Source: an uncultured Roseburia sp. (lineage in GTDB: Bacteria > Bacillota > Clostridia > Lachnospirales > Lachnospiraceae). Taken from it: DNA of 64,000 nt. Below, one piece after another: positions 35,302-43,955 of this stretch. Position 1 is the first letter of the stretch; each line of letters opens with the position of its first letter. The notes under the pieces are model-generated. The model was not told the DNA's origin. It did not search any database and worked only from the letters and a program-made list of their open reading frames with translations. The stretch lies in the NCBI GenBank assembly GCA_947647505.1, contig CANSKO010000011.1, positions 23,566 through 87,565 on the forward strand. Reading direction: 5' to 3'. Both the position numbers and the translations under genes were made by a program.

Positions 35302-35330
35302 ATTATAACGTATTCAGATTTTGTTTACAA
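35302..35330 (-). promoter_or_regulatory. Promoter for the MBOAT/SGNH pair
   Basis: On the minus strand TTGTAA (35325-35330) and TATAAT (35302-35307) with a 17-nt spacer, about 45 nt before the MBOAT start. Confidence 0.75.
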
Positions 35331-35379
35331 TTCTTTTCTTTCTTTCCTGTCTTCTTTTCGCGGCGCTTTGATATCACGC

Positions 35380-35408
35380 TTGCTGATTTCTCACAACAGG
35401 CGTATAAT
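35380..35408 (+). promoter_or_regulatory. Promoter for rqcH
   Basis: TTGCTG (35380-35385) and TATAAT (35403-35408) with a 17-nt spacer, about 30 nt before the ATG. Confidence 0.75.
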
Positions 35409-35438
35409 CATAAAAAAACAAACCCGGAGGTAAATATC

Positions 35439-37172
35439 ATGGCACTTGACGGAATCGTCACAGCAAACCTTGTCTGTGAACTGAAGCAAACCATCCTAAA
35501 CGCCAGAATCAGCAAAATCGCCCAGCCTGAAAAGGACGAGCTGTTATTCACTTTAAAAGGCCCGAACGGACAGCGGCGCCTCGCCATGTCAGCCAGCGCA
35601 TCCCTGCCGTTTCTTTATCTGACGGAAGCAAACAAGCCCGGCCCAAAGACGGCGCCAAATTTCTGCATGCTTCTGCGCAAGCATATCGCAAATGGAAAAA
35701 TCACAGACATCCGTCAGCCGGGCTTAGAGCGTATTATTCATTTTGACATTGCGCATTTTGACGATCTTGGAGACCTGTGTCACAAAACGCTGACGATTGA
35801 GCTGATGGGCAAGCACAGCAACATTATATTCTGCAAAGAAGACGGCACGATCTTAGACAGCATCAAGCACATATCCGCCCAGATCAGCTCCGTTCGCGAA
35901 GTGCTTCCCGGCCGGCCTTATTTCATTCCGGAAACGACGCAGAAGCAAAATCCTCTGACAGCGACGCAGGAGAGCTTTTTTCATAGCGCGCTGCAAAAGC
36001 CCACATCGGTCTGTCAGGCGATCTACACCTCGTTTACCGGAATCAGTCCGGCAATTGCGCAGGAAATCTGCTTTCGGGCCGGCATTGACGGCGATTATTC
36101 CACGCATGCGCTGACGGAAGCCGAAGCGCTGCGTCTGTACCGCCAGTTTGACGGACTGATGGCGGACATCCGGGAAGCCAGATTCGCCCCAAACATTATC
36201 TATCAGGGCAAAGAGCCCATCGAATTCGCTTCCGTTTCGCTTTTGGCGTATGCAGACTGCGCAGCCGTTTCCTACGCTTCCATTTCAGAGGTTTTGGAAA
36301 CGTACTATGCAAGCCGCAATCAGTACACCCGCATCCGACAGAAATCCTCTGATCTGAGGCGGATTGCCACGACGGCCCTCGAACGGAACCGCAAAAAATA
36401 CATGCTGCAGAAAAAACAGCTGCACGATACAGAAAAACGGGAAAAATACCGGATTTACGGCGAATTGCTCCACACATACGGCTATGGGCTGAAAGAAGGC
36501 GAAAAACAGTTCGAAGCGTTAAATTACTATACAAATGAGATGGTGACGATTCCGCTTGACGATCAGCTCTCCGCCTCCGAAAACGCCAAAAAATATTTTG
36601 ACCGTTACGGCAAGCTGAAGCGAACGCATGAAGCTCTAACGGAGCTGATCGAAGAGACAAAAGACGAAATCGAGCATTTAGAGAGTATTGCAACGGCGCT
36701 TGACATCGCCGTTTCAGAAGAGGATCTGGCCCAGATTCGGGAAGAGCTGACAGAATTTGGCTATATCCGCAAAAAACGCGGCGGAAAAAAGGCGAGCATA
36801 AAAAGCCGGCCGTTCCACTATATCTCCTCCGACGGCTTTCATATGTACGTCGGCAAAAACAATTACCAGAACGACGAGCTGACGTTTCAGTTCGCTTCCG
36901 GCAACGACTGGTGGTTCCATGCCAAAGGCATGCCCGGCTCACACGTCATCGTAAAAACGGAAGGCGAAGAGCTGCCCGACCGCACATTTGAAGAAGCCGG
37001 CCGGCTTGCCGGCTTTTATTCCAAAGGCAGGGACAGCGACAAAGTCGAAATCGACTACTTACAGAAAAAAAATGTGAAAAAGCCGAACAAAAGCGCGCCC
37101 GGCTTTGTCGTCTATTATACGAATTATTCACTGACGATTGCCCCGGATATCTCCGGCATACAGCAGTTATAA
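35439..37172 (+). CDS. rqcH: RqcH/NFACT-family ribosome quality control protein
   Basis: Rqc2 homologue that binds obstructed 50S subunits and recruits tRNA-Ala to add C-terminal alanine tails. The 577 aa protein has NFACT-N (1 to ~200, with ELMGKHSNIIF), central HhH and coiled-coil regions (about 290-430) and the C-terminal NFACT-R domain (about 450-560, with NDWWFHAKGMPGSHV). In B. subtilis RqcH the key pair is Asp97-Arg98; here it is Glu97-Arg98. CCCGGAGG precedes the ATG. The stop overlaps the recG stop by 6 nt on the other strand. Confidence 0.94.
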   Translation: MALDGIVTANLVCELKQTILNARISKIAQPEKDELLFTLKGPNGQRRLAMSASASLPFLYLTEANKPGPKTAPNFCMLLRKHIANGKITDIRQPGLERIIHFDIAHFDDLGDLCHKTLTIELMGKHSNIIFCKEDGTILDSIKHISAQISSVREVLPGRPYFIPETTQKQNPLTATQESFFHSALQKPTSVCQAIYTSFTGISPAIAQEICFRAGIDGDYSTHALTEAEALRLYRQFDGLMADIREARFAPNIIYQGKEPIEFASVSLLAYADCAAVSYASISEVLETYYASRNQYTRIRQKSSDLRRIATTALERNRKKYMLQKKQLHDTEKREKYRIYGELLHTYGYGLKEGEKQFEALNYYTNEMVTIPLDDQLSASENAKKYFDRYGKLKRTHEALTELIEETKDEIEHLESIATALDIAVSEEDLAQIREELTEFGYIRKKRGGKKASIKSRPFHYISSDGFHMYVGKNNYQNDELTFQFASGNDWWFHAKGMPGSHVIVKTEGEELPDRTFEEAGRLAGFYSKGRDSDKVEIDYLQKKNVKKPNKSAPGFVVYYTNYSLTIAPDISGIQQL

Positions 37173-39215
37173 CGACATGCCCTGTTCCATATTTTGAAAG
37201 ACAATCTGGCGAAGCTTTGCGTGTTCTTCTTTTACAAGCGAGGGATCGTCCTGCAAAAGATCGTTTACGGCTTTTGCCGCACGCTTTAATACAGCCGCGT
37301 CCTGGTAAATGTCCGCCATGCGAAAGTGCAGATCCCCGCTCTGCCGGATGCCGAAAAAGTCGCCCGGCCCGCGCATCTTTAAGTCTTCGCCTGCGATATA
37401 AAACCCGTCGTTGGAACGATTTAAAATCGAAAGCCGCTCTTTCGACTCCCGGCTCTGCGCATGGTCTACCAGAATGCAGTAAGACTGCGCGCTGCCGCGT
37501 CCCACTCTGCCGCGCAGCTGATGCAGCTGCGCCAGCCCAAAGCGTTCCGCGTTTTCGACCATCATAACGGTTGCATTTGGCACGTCAACGCCGACCTCCA
37601 CAACGGTCGTTGAGAGAAGCAGCGACAGCTCATTTCCGGCAAACGCTTCCATCACCCGATTCTTTTCCTCCGGCTTCATTCTGCCATGCAGTACGCCAAT
37701 CGTAACGCTCCCCTGAAAATACTGTTCCAGCTTCTGCGCATAATCCGTTACATTTTCCGCATCCAGCTCTTCGCTTTCTTCCACAAGCGGACAGATCACA
37801 TACGCCTGATGGCCGTTTAGTATTTCTTTTCGAATAAATTCATACGCCGTTTTCTGATACGAAACGCCAACGACGCAGTTTTTGTTTGGCAGACGTCTGG
37901 CCGGGACCTCGTCGATCACGGAAATGTCCATATCGCCGTAGAGGATCATCGCCAGCGTACGCGGAATCGGCGTCGCGCTCATCACAAGAATATGCGGAAA
38001 ATGCCCTTTTTCGGCCAGAACTTCCCGCTGCCTTACGCCAAACCGGTGCTGCTCATCCGTAATCACAAGGCCCAGATTCGAAAAAACGGCTTTTTCCTGA
38101 ATCAGCGCCTGCGTTCCGATCACCATCGCGTCTGGGTGGCTTTGCATGGCCTCGTACGCTGCCCGCTTCTCTTTTGCCGAAAGAGAGCCGGTCAGCAAAA
38201 TGACGGTGCGCTCCAGCGAAAAGGAACGGCACATGCCGGTAAACGTGTCGTAATGCTGTCTGGCCAACACCTCCGTCGGCGCCATAAGCGCGGACTGATG
38301 GCCGTTTTCCCCCATCAAAGCCATGCAAAGAAAGGCGACGATCGTTTTGCCGGAGCCGACGTCGCCCTGGATAAGACGCTGCATGGCAGTCTTTTTTTTC
38401 AGGTCTGTCACGATTTCATCCAGACAGTTTTTCTGCGCCCGCGTCAGCTCATATGGCAGATGCGACAGCACGTACGGCAGAACCGTCTCGTTTTCCAGCG
38501 GAAAATCGTTTGCAATCGTTTGCCGCTGCGCCTTCGAAAGCTGTATCTGCAAAAGAAAGAAGAAAAACTCCTCAAATGCCAGACGTTTTCTGGCCGCTTC
38601 AAGCTGCTCCATCTGTTCCGGAAAATGCGCCTGGCAAAGCGCGGCGTGATAATCGCAAAGGCCTTCCTTCCTTCGGATGGAATCTGGCAGCGTATCATAA
38701 GATAATGGCAGCTCCTCCAACACCGCACGGACGGCTTTTGCAATTTTGTTCCCGCTTAAACCCTCCGTCGTCGTATAGACGGGCTGCAGCGTTTTCATTT
38801 TTTCCTGATACTGTTCCATCGTATAGACCTGCGGCTGCTCCATGCCATACTGCCGCCCTTTTTTGCGCACGCGTCCGTAAAAGACGTAAATCTCTCCAAG
38901 CCTGACCTTAGATTTCATATACGGCATGCGAAACCAGACAAGCTCGATTGTTCCGGACAGATCGCCCGCAATCGTCTGCACCAGCTCCATACGGCTGCTC
39001 CGCTTTAACGCCGGTGCGCGCAGAATCCTTCCGATCACGGCTGCATGGCCTTCTTCTTTTAGATCGGACGGCTTAATGGGCTCTTTAAAGCGCACATATT
39101 CTCTTGGATAATGAAGGAGTATATCCCCTGCGGTATATACTCCAATTCGATGCATTCGTTTCGCCGTCTGGCTTCCGATTCCTTTGACTTCCGTAATGGG
39201 TGATTCCAGTTTCAT
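37167..39215 (-). CDS. recG: ATP-dependent DNA helicase RecG
   Basis: Branch-migrating helicase that remodels stalled replication forks. The 682 aa length is typical. It has an N-terminal wedge/OB domain (about 1-165), helicase motif I GDVGSGKT, Ia APTEVLARQHY, DEQH box (ITDEQHRFGV), SATPIPRT, and C-terminal motifs including the QLRGRVGRG box. The fakA-recG proximity matches Firmicute gene order. Confidence 0.97.
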   Translation of the reverse strand: MKLESPITEVKGIGSQTAKRMHRIGVYTAGDILLHYPREYVRFKEPIKPSDLKEEGHAAVIGRILRAPALKRSSRMELVQTIAGDLSGTIELVWFRMPYMKSKVRLGEIYVFYGRVRKKGRQYGMEQPQVYTMEQYQEKMKTLQPVYTTTEGLSGNKIAKAVRAVLEELPLSYDTLPDSIRRKEGLCDYHAALCQAHFPEQMEQLEAARKRLAFEEFFFFLLQIQLSKAQRQTIANDFPLENETVLPYVLSHLPYELTRAQKNCLDEIVTDLKKKTAMQRLIQGDVGSGKTIVAFLCMALMGENGHQSALMAPTEVLARQHYDTFTGMCRSFSLERTVILLTGSLSAKEKRAAYEAMQSHPDAMVIGTQALIQEKAVFSNLGLVITDEQHRFGVRQREVLAEKGHFPHILVMSATPIPRTLAMILYGDMDISVIDEVPARRLPNKNCVVGVSYQKTAYEFIRKEILNGHQAYVICPLVEESEELDAENVTDYAQKLEQYFQGSVTIGVLHGRMKPEEKNRVMEAFAGNELSLLLSTTVVEVGVDVPNATVMMVENAERFGLAQLHQLRGRVGRGSAQSYCILVDHAQSRESKERLSILNRSNDGFYIAGEDLKMRGPGDFFGIRQSGDLHFRMADIYQDAAVLKRAAKAVNDLLQDDPSLVKEEHAKLRQIVFQNMEQGMSL

Positions 39216-39227
39216 ATCTGCCCCTTT

Positions 39228-40928
39228 TTATTCTACGGATATAATATAGTAGTAAATGGGCTGGCCGCCCGCATTGACTTCCACTTCCAGATCCGGATGC
39301 TTCGCGGAAATCAGGCTGGAAAACTTCAGCGCCTCCTCTTCCGTCGCTTCTTCTCCATAATAAATGCTGACAAGCGCGGATTCTTCCTCAATCATCTGCT
39401 CTGCCATTTCCATCATGACAGCCGTCTGATCCGTCCCTACGGAAAGGATCGTTTTATCACCGATGCCCATGTAATCGCCCTGATGGATCGTTTTATCGTC
39501 AATCACCGTATCACGGACCGCATATGTGATCTGGCCTGTTTTGACAAGCGCGATTTCCGCTTTCATATGCGCTTCATTCTCTTCCGGGGTCTGTTCGGAT
39601 ATAAAATTAACCAAAGCGGTGATGCCCTGCGGAATCGTCGTCGTCGGAATGACAATTACGCGTTTTTCTTCACAGAGAGAAGCCGCCTGATTCGCCGCAA
39701 GGATAATGTTTTTATTGTTGGGCAAAAGAAAAACCGTATCCGCGTTTACTTTTGAAACAGCCAGCAGAACGTCTTCCGTGCTGGGATTCATCGTCTGTCC
39801 GCCCTCAATAATATAATCGGCTCCAAGCCCTCTAAAAATCTCGTTCAGCCCGTCACCAATCGAAACGGCTACAAATCCCATGCTCTTTCTGGGCGCATCC
39901 GGCTCTTTGGCCTCTTCTGCCGGCTGCTCTTTGCGCAGAGAACCCTGCATTTCCTTTTCCTTCATTGCGGAAATCTTTTCATCCCGCTCCAGCTTCATGT
40001 TTTCAATGATAATCGTCGTCAGGCTGCCGTACGTAAGTCCCCGCTGCATTGCAAGTCCGGGATCATTGGTATGTACGTGCACCTTTACGATCTCGTCATC
40101 CGCAACTACAACAATCGAATCTCCGATTTCTTCCAGATACGCTTTCAATTCGCGCTCCCTTTTCTCGCCAAACGGCTGCTTCGTCATAATCAGAAACTGT
40201 GTACAGTAGGCAAACGTAATCTCCTGATTTGCCTGTGCGTCAATATAAGACGACGCCGTTTTCTCGTTTGCGCCTGCAGTCGTCTTTACCGTATAGGAAA
40301 TCTCCTTTCCCTGCAGCGCATACAGCGCGCCGCGCAGCACTTCCACCAGTCCCTGTCCGCCGGAATCAACGACGCCGGCCTGTTTTAACACGGGCAGCAT
40401 ATCCGGCGTCTTCGCCAGCACGCGATCCGCTTCTTTGATAACGGCTTCCGCAAACGCCAGAAGATCCGTCGTCTTTTCGGAAAGCTCCGTCGCCCTCTCC
40501 GCCGCGCCTCTTGCCACGGTAAGAATCGTGCCCTCTTTGGGCTTCATAACCGCTTTATATGCCGTCTCTGTCGCTTTTTCCATTGCGCGGGCCAGAATCG
40601 GAACGGTAATCGCGTCGTATTCCGCTATGACTTTTGTAAATCCCCGAAAAAGCTGGGATAAAATAACGCCGGAATTTCCCCGCGCGCCGCGCAGAGAACC
40701 GGAAGAAATGGCTTTTGCCAGCGTTTTCATACTTGGATTTTCCAGAGCCTCCACTTCTTTTGCCGCAGACAGAATCGTCATGGACATATTTGTGCCCGTA
40801 TCTCCGTCCGGAACCGGAAATACGTTCAGCTCATTGATCCATTCTTTATTGGCTTCCAGATTGGCGGCTCCGGCCAGAAACAGCTTCTGAAACAAAGCAG
40901 CGTTTATCGAATTGATTTCCACTTTCAA
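39228..40928 (-). CDS. fakA: DAK2-domain fatty acid kinase FakA (YloV family)
   Basis: Cytosolic kinase that phosphorylates fatty acids presented by FakB (DegV) proteins. The 566 aa protein has the N-terminal DhaL/DAK2 domain (about 8-200) with the metal-binding FPVPDGDTGTNM, GARGNSGVILSQ and VDSGGQGL, followed by the middle and C-terminal FakA domains. No fakB is in the window. It follows yloU by 7 nt, in the usual yloU-yloV order. Confidence 0.95.
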   Translation of the reverse strand: MKVEINSINAALFQKLFLAGAANLEANKEWINELNVFPVPDGDTGTNMSMTILSAAKEVEALENPSMKTLAKAISSGSLRGARGNSGVILSQLFRGFTKVIAEYDAITVPILARAMEKATETAYKAVMKPKEGTILTVARGAAERATELSEKTTDLLAFAEAVIKEADRVLAKTPDMLPVLKQAGVVDSGGQGLVEVLRGALYALQGKEISYTVKTTAGANEKTASSYIDAQANQEITFAYCTQFLIMTKQPFGEKRERELKAYLEEIGDSIVVVADDEIVKVHVHTNDPGLAMQRGLTYGSLTTIIIENMKLERDEKISAMKEKEMQGSLRKEQPAEEAKEPDAPRKSMGFVAVSIGDGLNEIFRGLGADYIIEGGQTMNPSTEDVLLAVSKVNADTVFLLPNNKNIILAANQAASLCEEKRVIVIPTTTIPQGITALVNFISEQTPEENEAHMKAEIALVKTGQITYAVRDTVIDDKTIHQGDYMGIGDKTILSVGTDQTAVMMEMAEQMIEEESALVSIYYGEEATEEEALKFSSLISAKHPDLEVEVNAGGQPIYYYIISVE

Positions 40929-40935
40929 ATCCTCC

Positions 40936-41295
40936 TTAATCGATGACTCTTACGCCTTCCACGTAGATATTGATTTTTTCAATCTCCATGCCTGTAAACT
41001 CTTCTACTTTATACTTCACCGTATCAATTAAGTTATCCGAGACGGTCCGTATGCCAACGCCATACGAAACGATCACATGAAAATCAATGATGATTTTATT
41101 TTCGTCCGTTACCGTTACATTTATACCATGTGTAAGATAATCCCTTTTTAACAGCCTGACAAGGCCATCCTTCATATTCACCGCAGCCATGCCCACGATC
41201 CCAAAACACTCGACCGCTACGGAACCTGCATAAGTTGCAATGACTTCGCCATCAATTGTTACCGTACCCAGACGGGTCTCCATTTGTCCTTTCAT
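40936..41295 (-). CDS. yloU: Asp23/Gls24 family protein YloU
   Basis: A 119 aa cytosolic protein of the alkaline-shock/envelope-stress Asp23 family. Visible motifs are GTVTIDGEVIATYAG at the start and VVSYGV-type and VDTVKYKVEEFTG helices later. The ATG at 41295 has GGAGG 7 nt upstream. Its promoter is intact, which places the adjacent DUF262 insertion beyond it. Confidence 0.93.
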   Translation of the reverse strand: MKGQMETRLGTVTIDGEVIATYAGSVAVECFGIVGMAAVNMKDGLVRLLKRDYLTHGINVTVTDENKIIIDFHVIVSYGVGIRTVSDNLIDTVKYKVEEFTGMEIEKINIYVEGVRVID

Positions 41296-41346
41296 ACTCT
41301 GGCCTCCTGAACTTTCATCCGTCAAATCATTTTGCTGATACAATCC

Positions 41347-41374
41347 ATTATACCCATTTTTTCGGAAAAATCAA
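41347..41374 (-). promoter_or_regulatory. Promoter for yloU-fakA-recG
   Basis: On the minus strand TTGATT (41369-41374) and TATAAT (41347-41352) with a 16-nt spacer. The remaining 41375-41623 holds no gene; it is A+T-rich towards the DUF262 start, and a TATAAT at 41569-41574 could be that gene's -10. Confidence 0.75.
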
Positions 41375-41623
41375 TTTTTTCATGCGTTTATTATGGAAAT
41401 CCATTCCAAGTCCTGTATCAGACTGTTTTCGACCTCTTTCTGACGCATATGTTCCGACTCCTTTTACAGGAAGTGTTTACGCTCCTTCTGTTTTGAATTA
41501 TTGGTTTGAGAACCAGTTTTTCGCATTCAAAACAGATGTTCTATATAGAATAAAATCAAATTATGTATTATAATACAAATAAATGACAGAATATATAAAA
41601 TATTTTCGATTGGAGAAGGATAC

Positions 41624-43417
41624 ATGAAGATCTTTTACGATACGACTACAATTTCTTTTAAACAATTACAAGAACAGATCGAATTGCCATCGTTTCAAAG
41701 AAGCGTTGTATGGACAGAAGACAAGCAAAAAAACTTTATTCATACAGTCATATCAGGAGAACCCTTTGGCTCATTGTTATTGTATAAAGAATTCGGAAAA
41801 TATCTTTTAGTCGATGGACTGCAAAGATTCAGTACACTGAGAGACTTCATAATGCATCCAAATAAATATATTAATTTAAATGAAGACTGCAAAGATGCTC
41901 TGAATGACGTTATGGAATCCATACAAACCAGTACGAAAGTTATAACAAACTTCAATATTTTAAAAAATGAGATATTGTCTACGATTAAAACATTTTTTTC
42001 TTTGGAAAAGGACGCAGGACAAATCTCAAATCTTATCATTAAAAATCTACCTATCGTAATAGAATCGAACGATACAAACCTTTTGATGAACATACAAATT
42101 ACAATCAATCAAATGATTCTTGGATTAAAAGATAAATATAACGTTTCAGAAATACGGGTTCCTGTTATTATATATGAAGGCGAATTCGATAAGCTTCCAG
42201 ATATATTTGAAAGAATCAATTCAAATGGAACAAAGCTAAACAAATACGATATATATGCCGCAAAATGGAGCAACATCATATTTAAAGTAGAGGATGCTTC
42301 ATTATTAAGACTGGTCGATAAGAAATATGAAGACATGATAAAAGAGACTGGCGTAGATATTTTAAATTATGATTATGGCCAAATTTGTCGAAATCAGAAA
42401 ATCAACCTGTTTGAGTATTGTTTTGCATTGGGAAAAATGTTAAAAAAAGAATATCCACACATATTAGGCACAAAAATAGGTGAAAACTCTGATGTCGATT
42501 CCATAGGTTTTGTTTTATTATCTGTAATTTTAACAAATTCAGGACAAAAAATCGTTTCATTGCCAAAATATTTTACAAATGCGAAACCATCTGAAATGAT
42601 TACATTCAAAAACAAAATCTTAGAATGCGTAAAGATTGTTAACAACCTTTTACACGACTTTATTATGACCATTGATAAAAAAACGGTTACAAAATATATC
42701 GAATCACAGATGGTGTGCATTATTTCTACACTATTCAAAATTAAATATGTTAGAAATGACGATACTCCACTATCATTCAAAGACAATACAAATAACAAAG
42801 GACTATTGCAACAATTCAAAAAAAATATGCCAAAGAGATATATTTATGATATCATCAGTAATTACTGGTCAGGTAATGGCGATAACAAGATCACAGATGA
42901 AATGTCAAAATCCATCACAAATAACAGATATGTCAGTACGATCCTGAATGACTCATGGCATGTCATACTAAATGAATGGGCAATTGAGCAATCGCAGAAA
43001 CCTTCCAAAAGAATTGCGACTGAAACAAAACTGTTTATCAATTATATTATAAATCTTACAGTACTAAAATCGAAATACAGTGATCGTAAGTTTAATTTTG
43101 AATATCTGGTAGCAAAAGATCGGTTTAATAAAAAATTTCCAAATGAAAACGGTTTGTCTTCATTAGGCAATATATGTTATTTTCCGGAATTTGAAGTAAA
43201 AAGTAAGCATGCCCAGACGATTTATGAACAAATCGATAATAAATCGGTTGCTTATAATATTAAAGATGAGGTCATGCATGATTTTTTGTATCCGGAAAGA
43301 CATGAATTATCGTTTGTCAAAACAGACGAATCATTTACCTACGAAAATTATCTGAAATTTTTAAAAAGCAGAAATACTTATTTAATAAATAAATTTATAA
43401 ATTTAGTCGGTGAGTAG
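41624..43417 (+). CDS. DUF262-domain protein on an A+T-rich insertion
   Basis: A 597 aa protein. The N-terminal DUF262 (ParB/GmrS-like) domain shows ELPSFQRS (20-27) and VDGLQRFSTL (63-72), the DGxQR nucleotide-binding motif, and FERINSNG (195-202). A long helical middle follows. Near the C-terminus FEYLVAKD (492-499) and SLGNICYFPEF (513-523) look like a DUF1524 HNH region with the EHxxP histidine replaced by Tyr. GmrSD-type proteins act as modification-dependent restriction or anti-phage factors; that role here is inference. Codon use is visibly A+T-rich and unlike its neighbours. GGAGAAGG precedes the ATG. Confidence 0.82.
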   Translation: MKIFYDTTTISFKQLQEQIELPSFQRSVVWTEDKQKNFIHTVISGEPFGSLLLYKEFGKYLLVDGLQRFSTLRDFIMHPNKYINLNEDCKDALNDVMESIQTSTKVITNFNILKNEILSTIKTFFSLEKDAGQISNLIIKNLPIVIESNDTNLLMNIQITINQMILGLKDKYNVSEIRVPVIIYEGEFDKLPDIFERINSNGTKLNKYDIYAAKWSNIIFKVEDASLLRLVDKKYEDMIKETGVDILNYDYGQICRNQKINLFEYCFALGKMLKKEYPHILGTKIGENSDVDSIGFVLLSVILTNSGQKIVSLPKYFTNAKPSEMITFKNKILECVKIVNNLLHDFIMTIDKKTVTKYIESQMVCIISTLFKIKYVRNDDTPLSFKDNTNNKGLLQQFKKNMPKRYIYDIISNYWSGNGDNKITDEMSKSITNNRYVSTILNDSWHVILNEWAIEQSQKPSKRIATETKLFINYIINLTVLKSKYSDRKFNFEYLVAKDRFNKKFPNENGLSSLGNICYFPEFEVKSKHAQTIYEQIDNKSVAYNIKDEVMHDFLYPERHELSFVKTDESFTYENYLKFLKSRNTYLINKFINLVGE

Positions 43418-43529
43418 AGGGAACGCTGTAAAATAAAGCTTTTAAAAAAATCTCTGTAAATATATACCCAAAAGTCCTTCCATATCAACCCCCGTAGATC
43501 CTTCTCTCAAAACTTTTTACAAAAATTTC

Positions 43530-43558
43530 TTGCAATCTAAAAAGCAATCTGCTAGAAT
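43530..43558 (+). promoter_or_regulatory. Promoter for rpmB
   Basis: TTGCAA (43530-43535) and TAGAAT (43553-43558) with a 17-nt spacer, 57 nt before the ATG. It is intact and so marks the right-hand limit of the inserted DUF262 segment. Confidence 0.8.
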
Positions 43559-43614
43559 AATCATGTTATGAGCTTACCAAAGAGTAAACTTAATAAATGC
43601 GAGGAGGTGCAGTC

Positions 43615-43800
43615 ATGGCAAAATGTGCAGTTTGTGGAAAAAGCGTTCAGTTCGGTCATAATGTGAGCCATTCTCATAGAAAAACAAATAGAATGTGGAA
43701 GCCAAACATTAAACGTGTAAGATGCAAAGTAAACGGAGTGCCCAAGCGGTTATACGTTTGTACTTCTTGCTTAAAGAGCGGCAAAGTAGAACGCAGATAG
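43615..43800 (+). CDS. rpmB: 50S ribosomal protein L28
   Basis: A 61 aa large-subunit protein. It starts MAKCAVCGKSVQFGHNVSHSH and keeps two CxxC pairs (CAVC at 4-7 and CTSC near 49-52), so it is the zinc-binding C+ form. GAGGAGG precedes the ATG at 43615. In many Firmicutes rpmB lies directly divergent from yloU; here the DUF262 gene separates them. Confidence 0.97.
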   Translation: MAKCAVCGKSVQFGHNVSHSHRKTNRMWKPNIKRVRCKVNGVPKRLYVCTSCLKSGKVERR

Positions 43801-43822
43801 GAAGTTCGGCATGCAGGTAATC

Positions 43823-43860
43823 AAAGGAAACGCTTCAAACCGAAGCAGTTTCCTTTTTTT
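43823..43860 (+). terminator. Rho-independent terminator of rpmB
   Basis: AAAGGAAAC-GCTTC pairs with GAAGC-a-GTTTCCTTT around a 5-nt loop and runs into seven or more T residues. Confidence 0.9.
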
Positions 43861-43881
43861 ATCTGTTTTTTTATTTTTTTC

Positions 43882-43912
43882 TTGACCTTATACCAGGTAT
43901 ATCCCTTATGCT
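43882..43912 (+). promoter_or_regulatory. MerR-type promoter and operator
   Basis: TTGACC (43882-43887) and TATGCT (43907-43912) are separated by 19 nt, the long spacer typical of MerR-controlled promoters. The palindrome TATACCAGGTATA (43889-43901) lies inside that spacer, as expected for a MerR operator. The next gene encodes a MerR protein, so autoregulation is likely. Confidence 0.8.
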
Positions 43913-43955
43913 GTATGGGAAGCCAAACCATTTATACAAAAAAGGAGCATACGAT

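Noticed and set aside
41375..41623. Possible att site or terminal repeats flanking the DUF262 gene
   Set aside because: I compared both flanks by eye and found no convincing direct or inverted repeats; simple T/C-rich stretches only.
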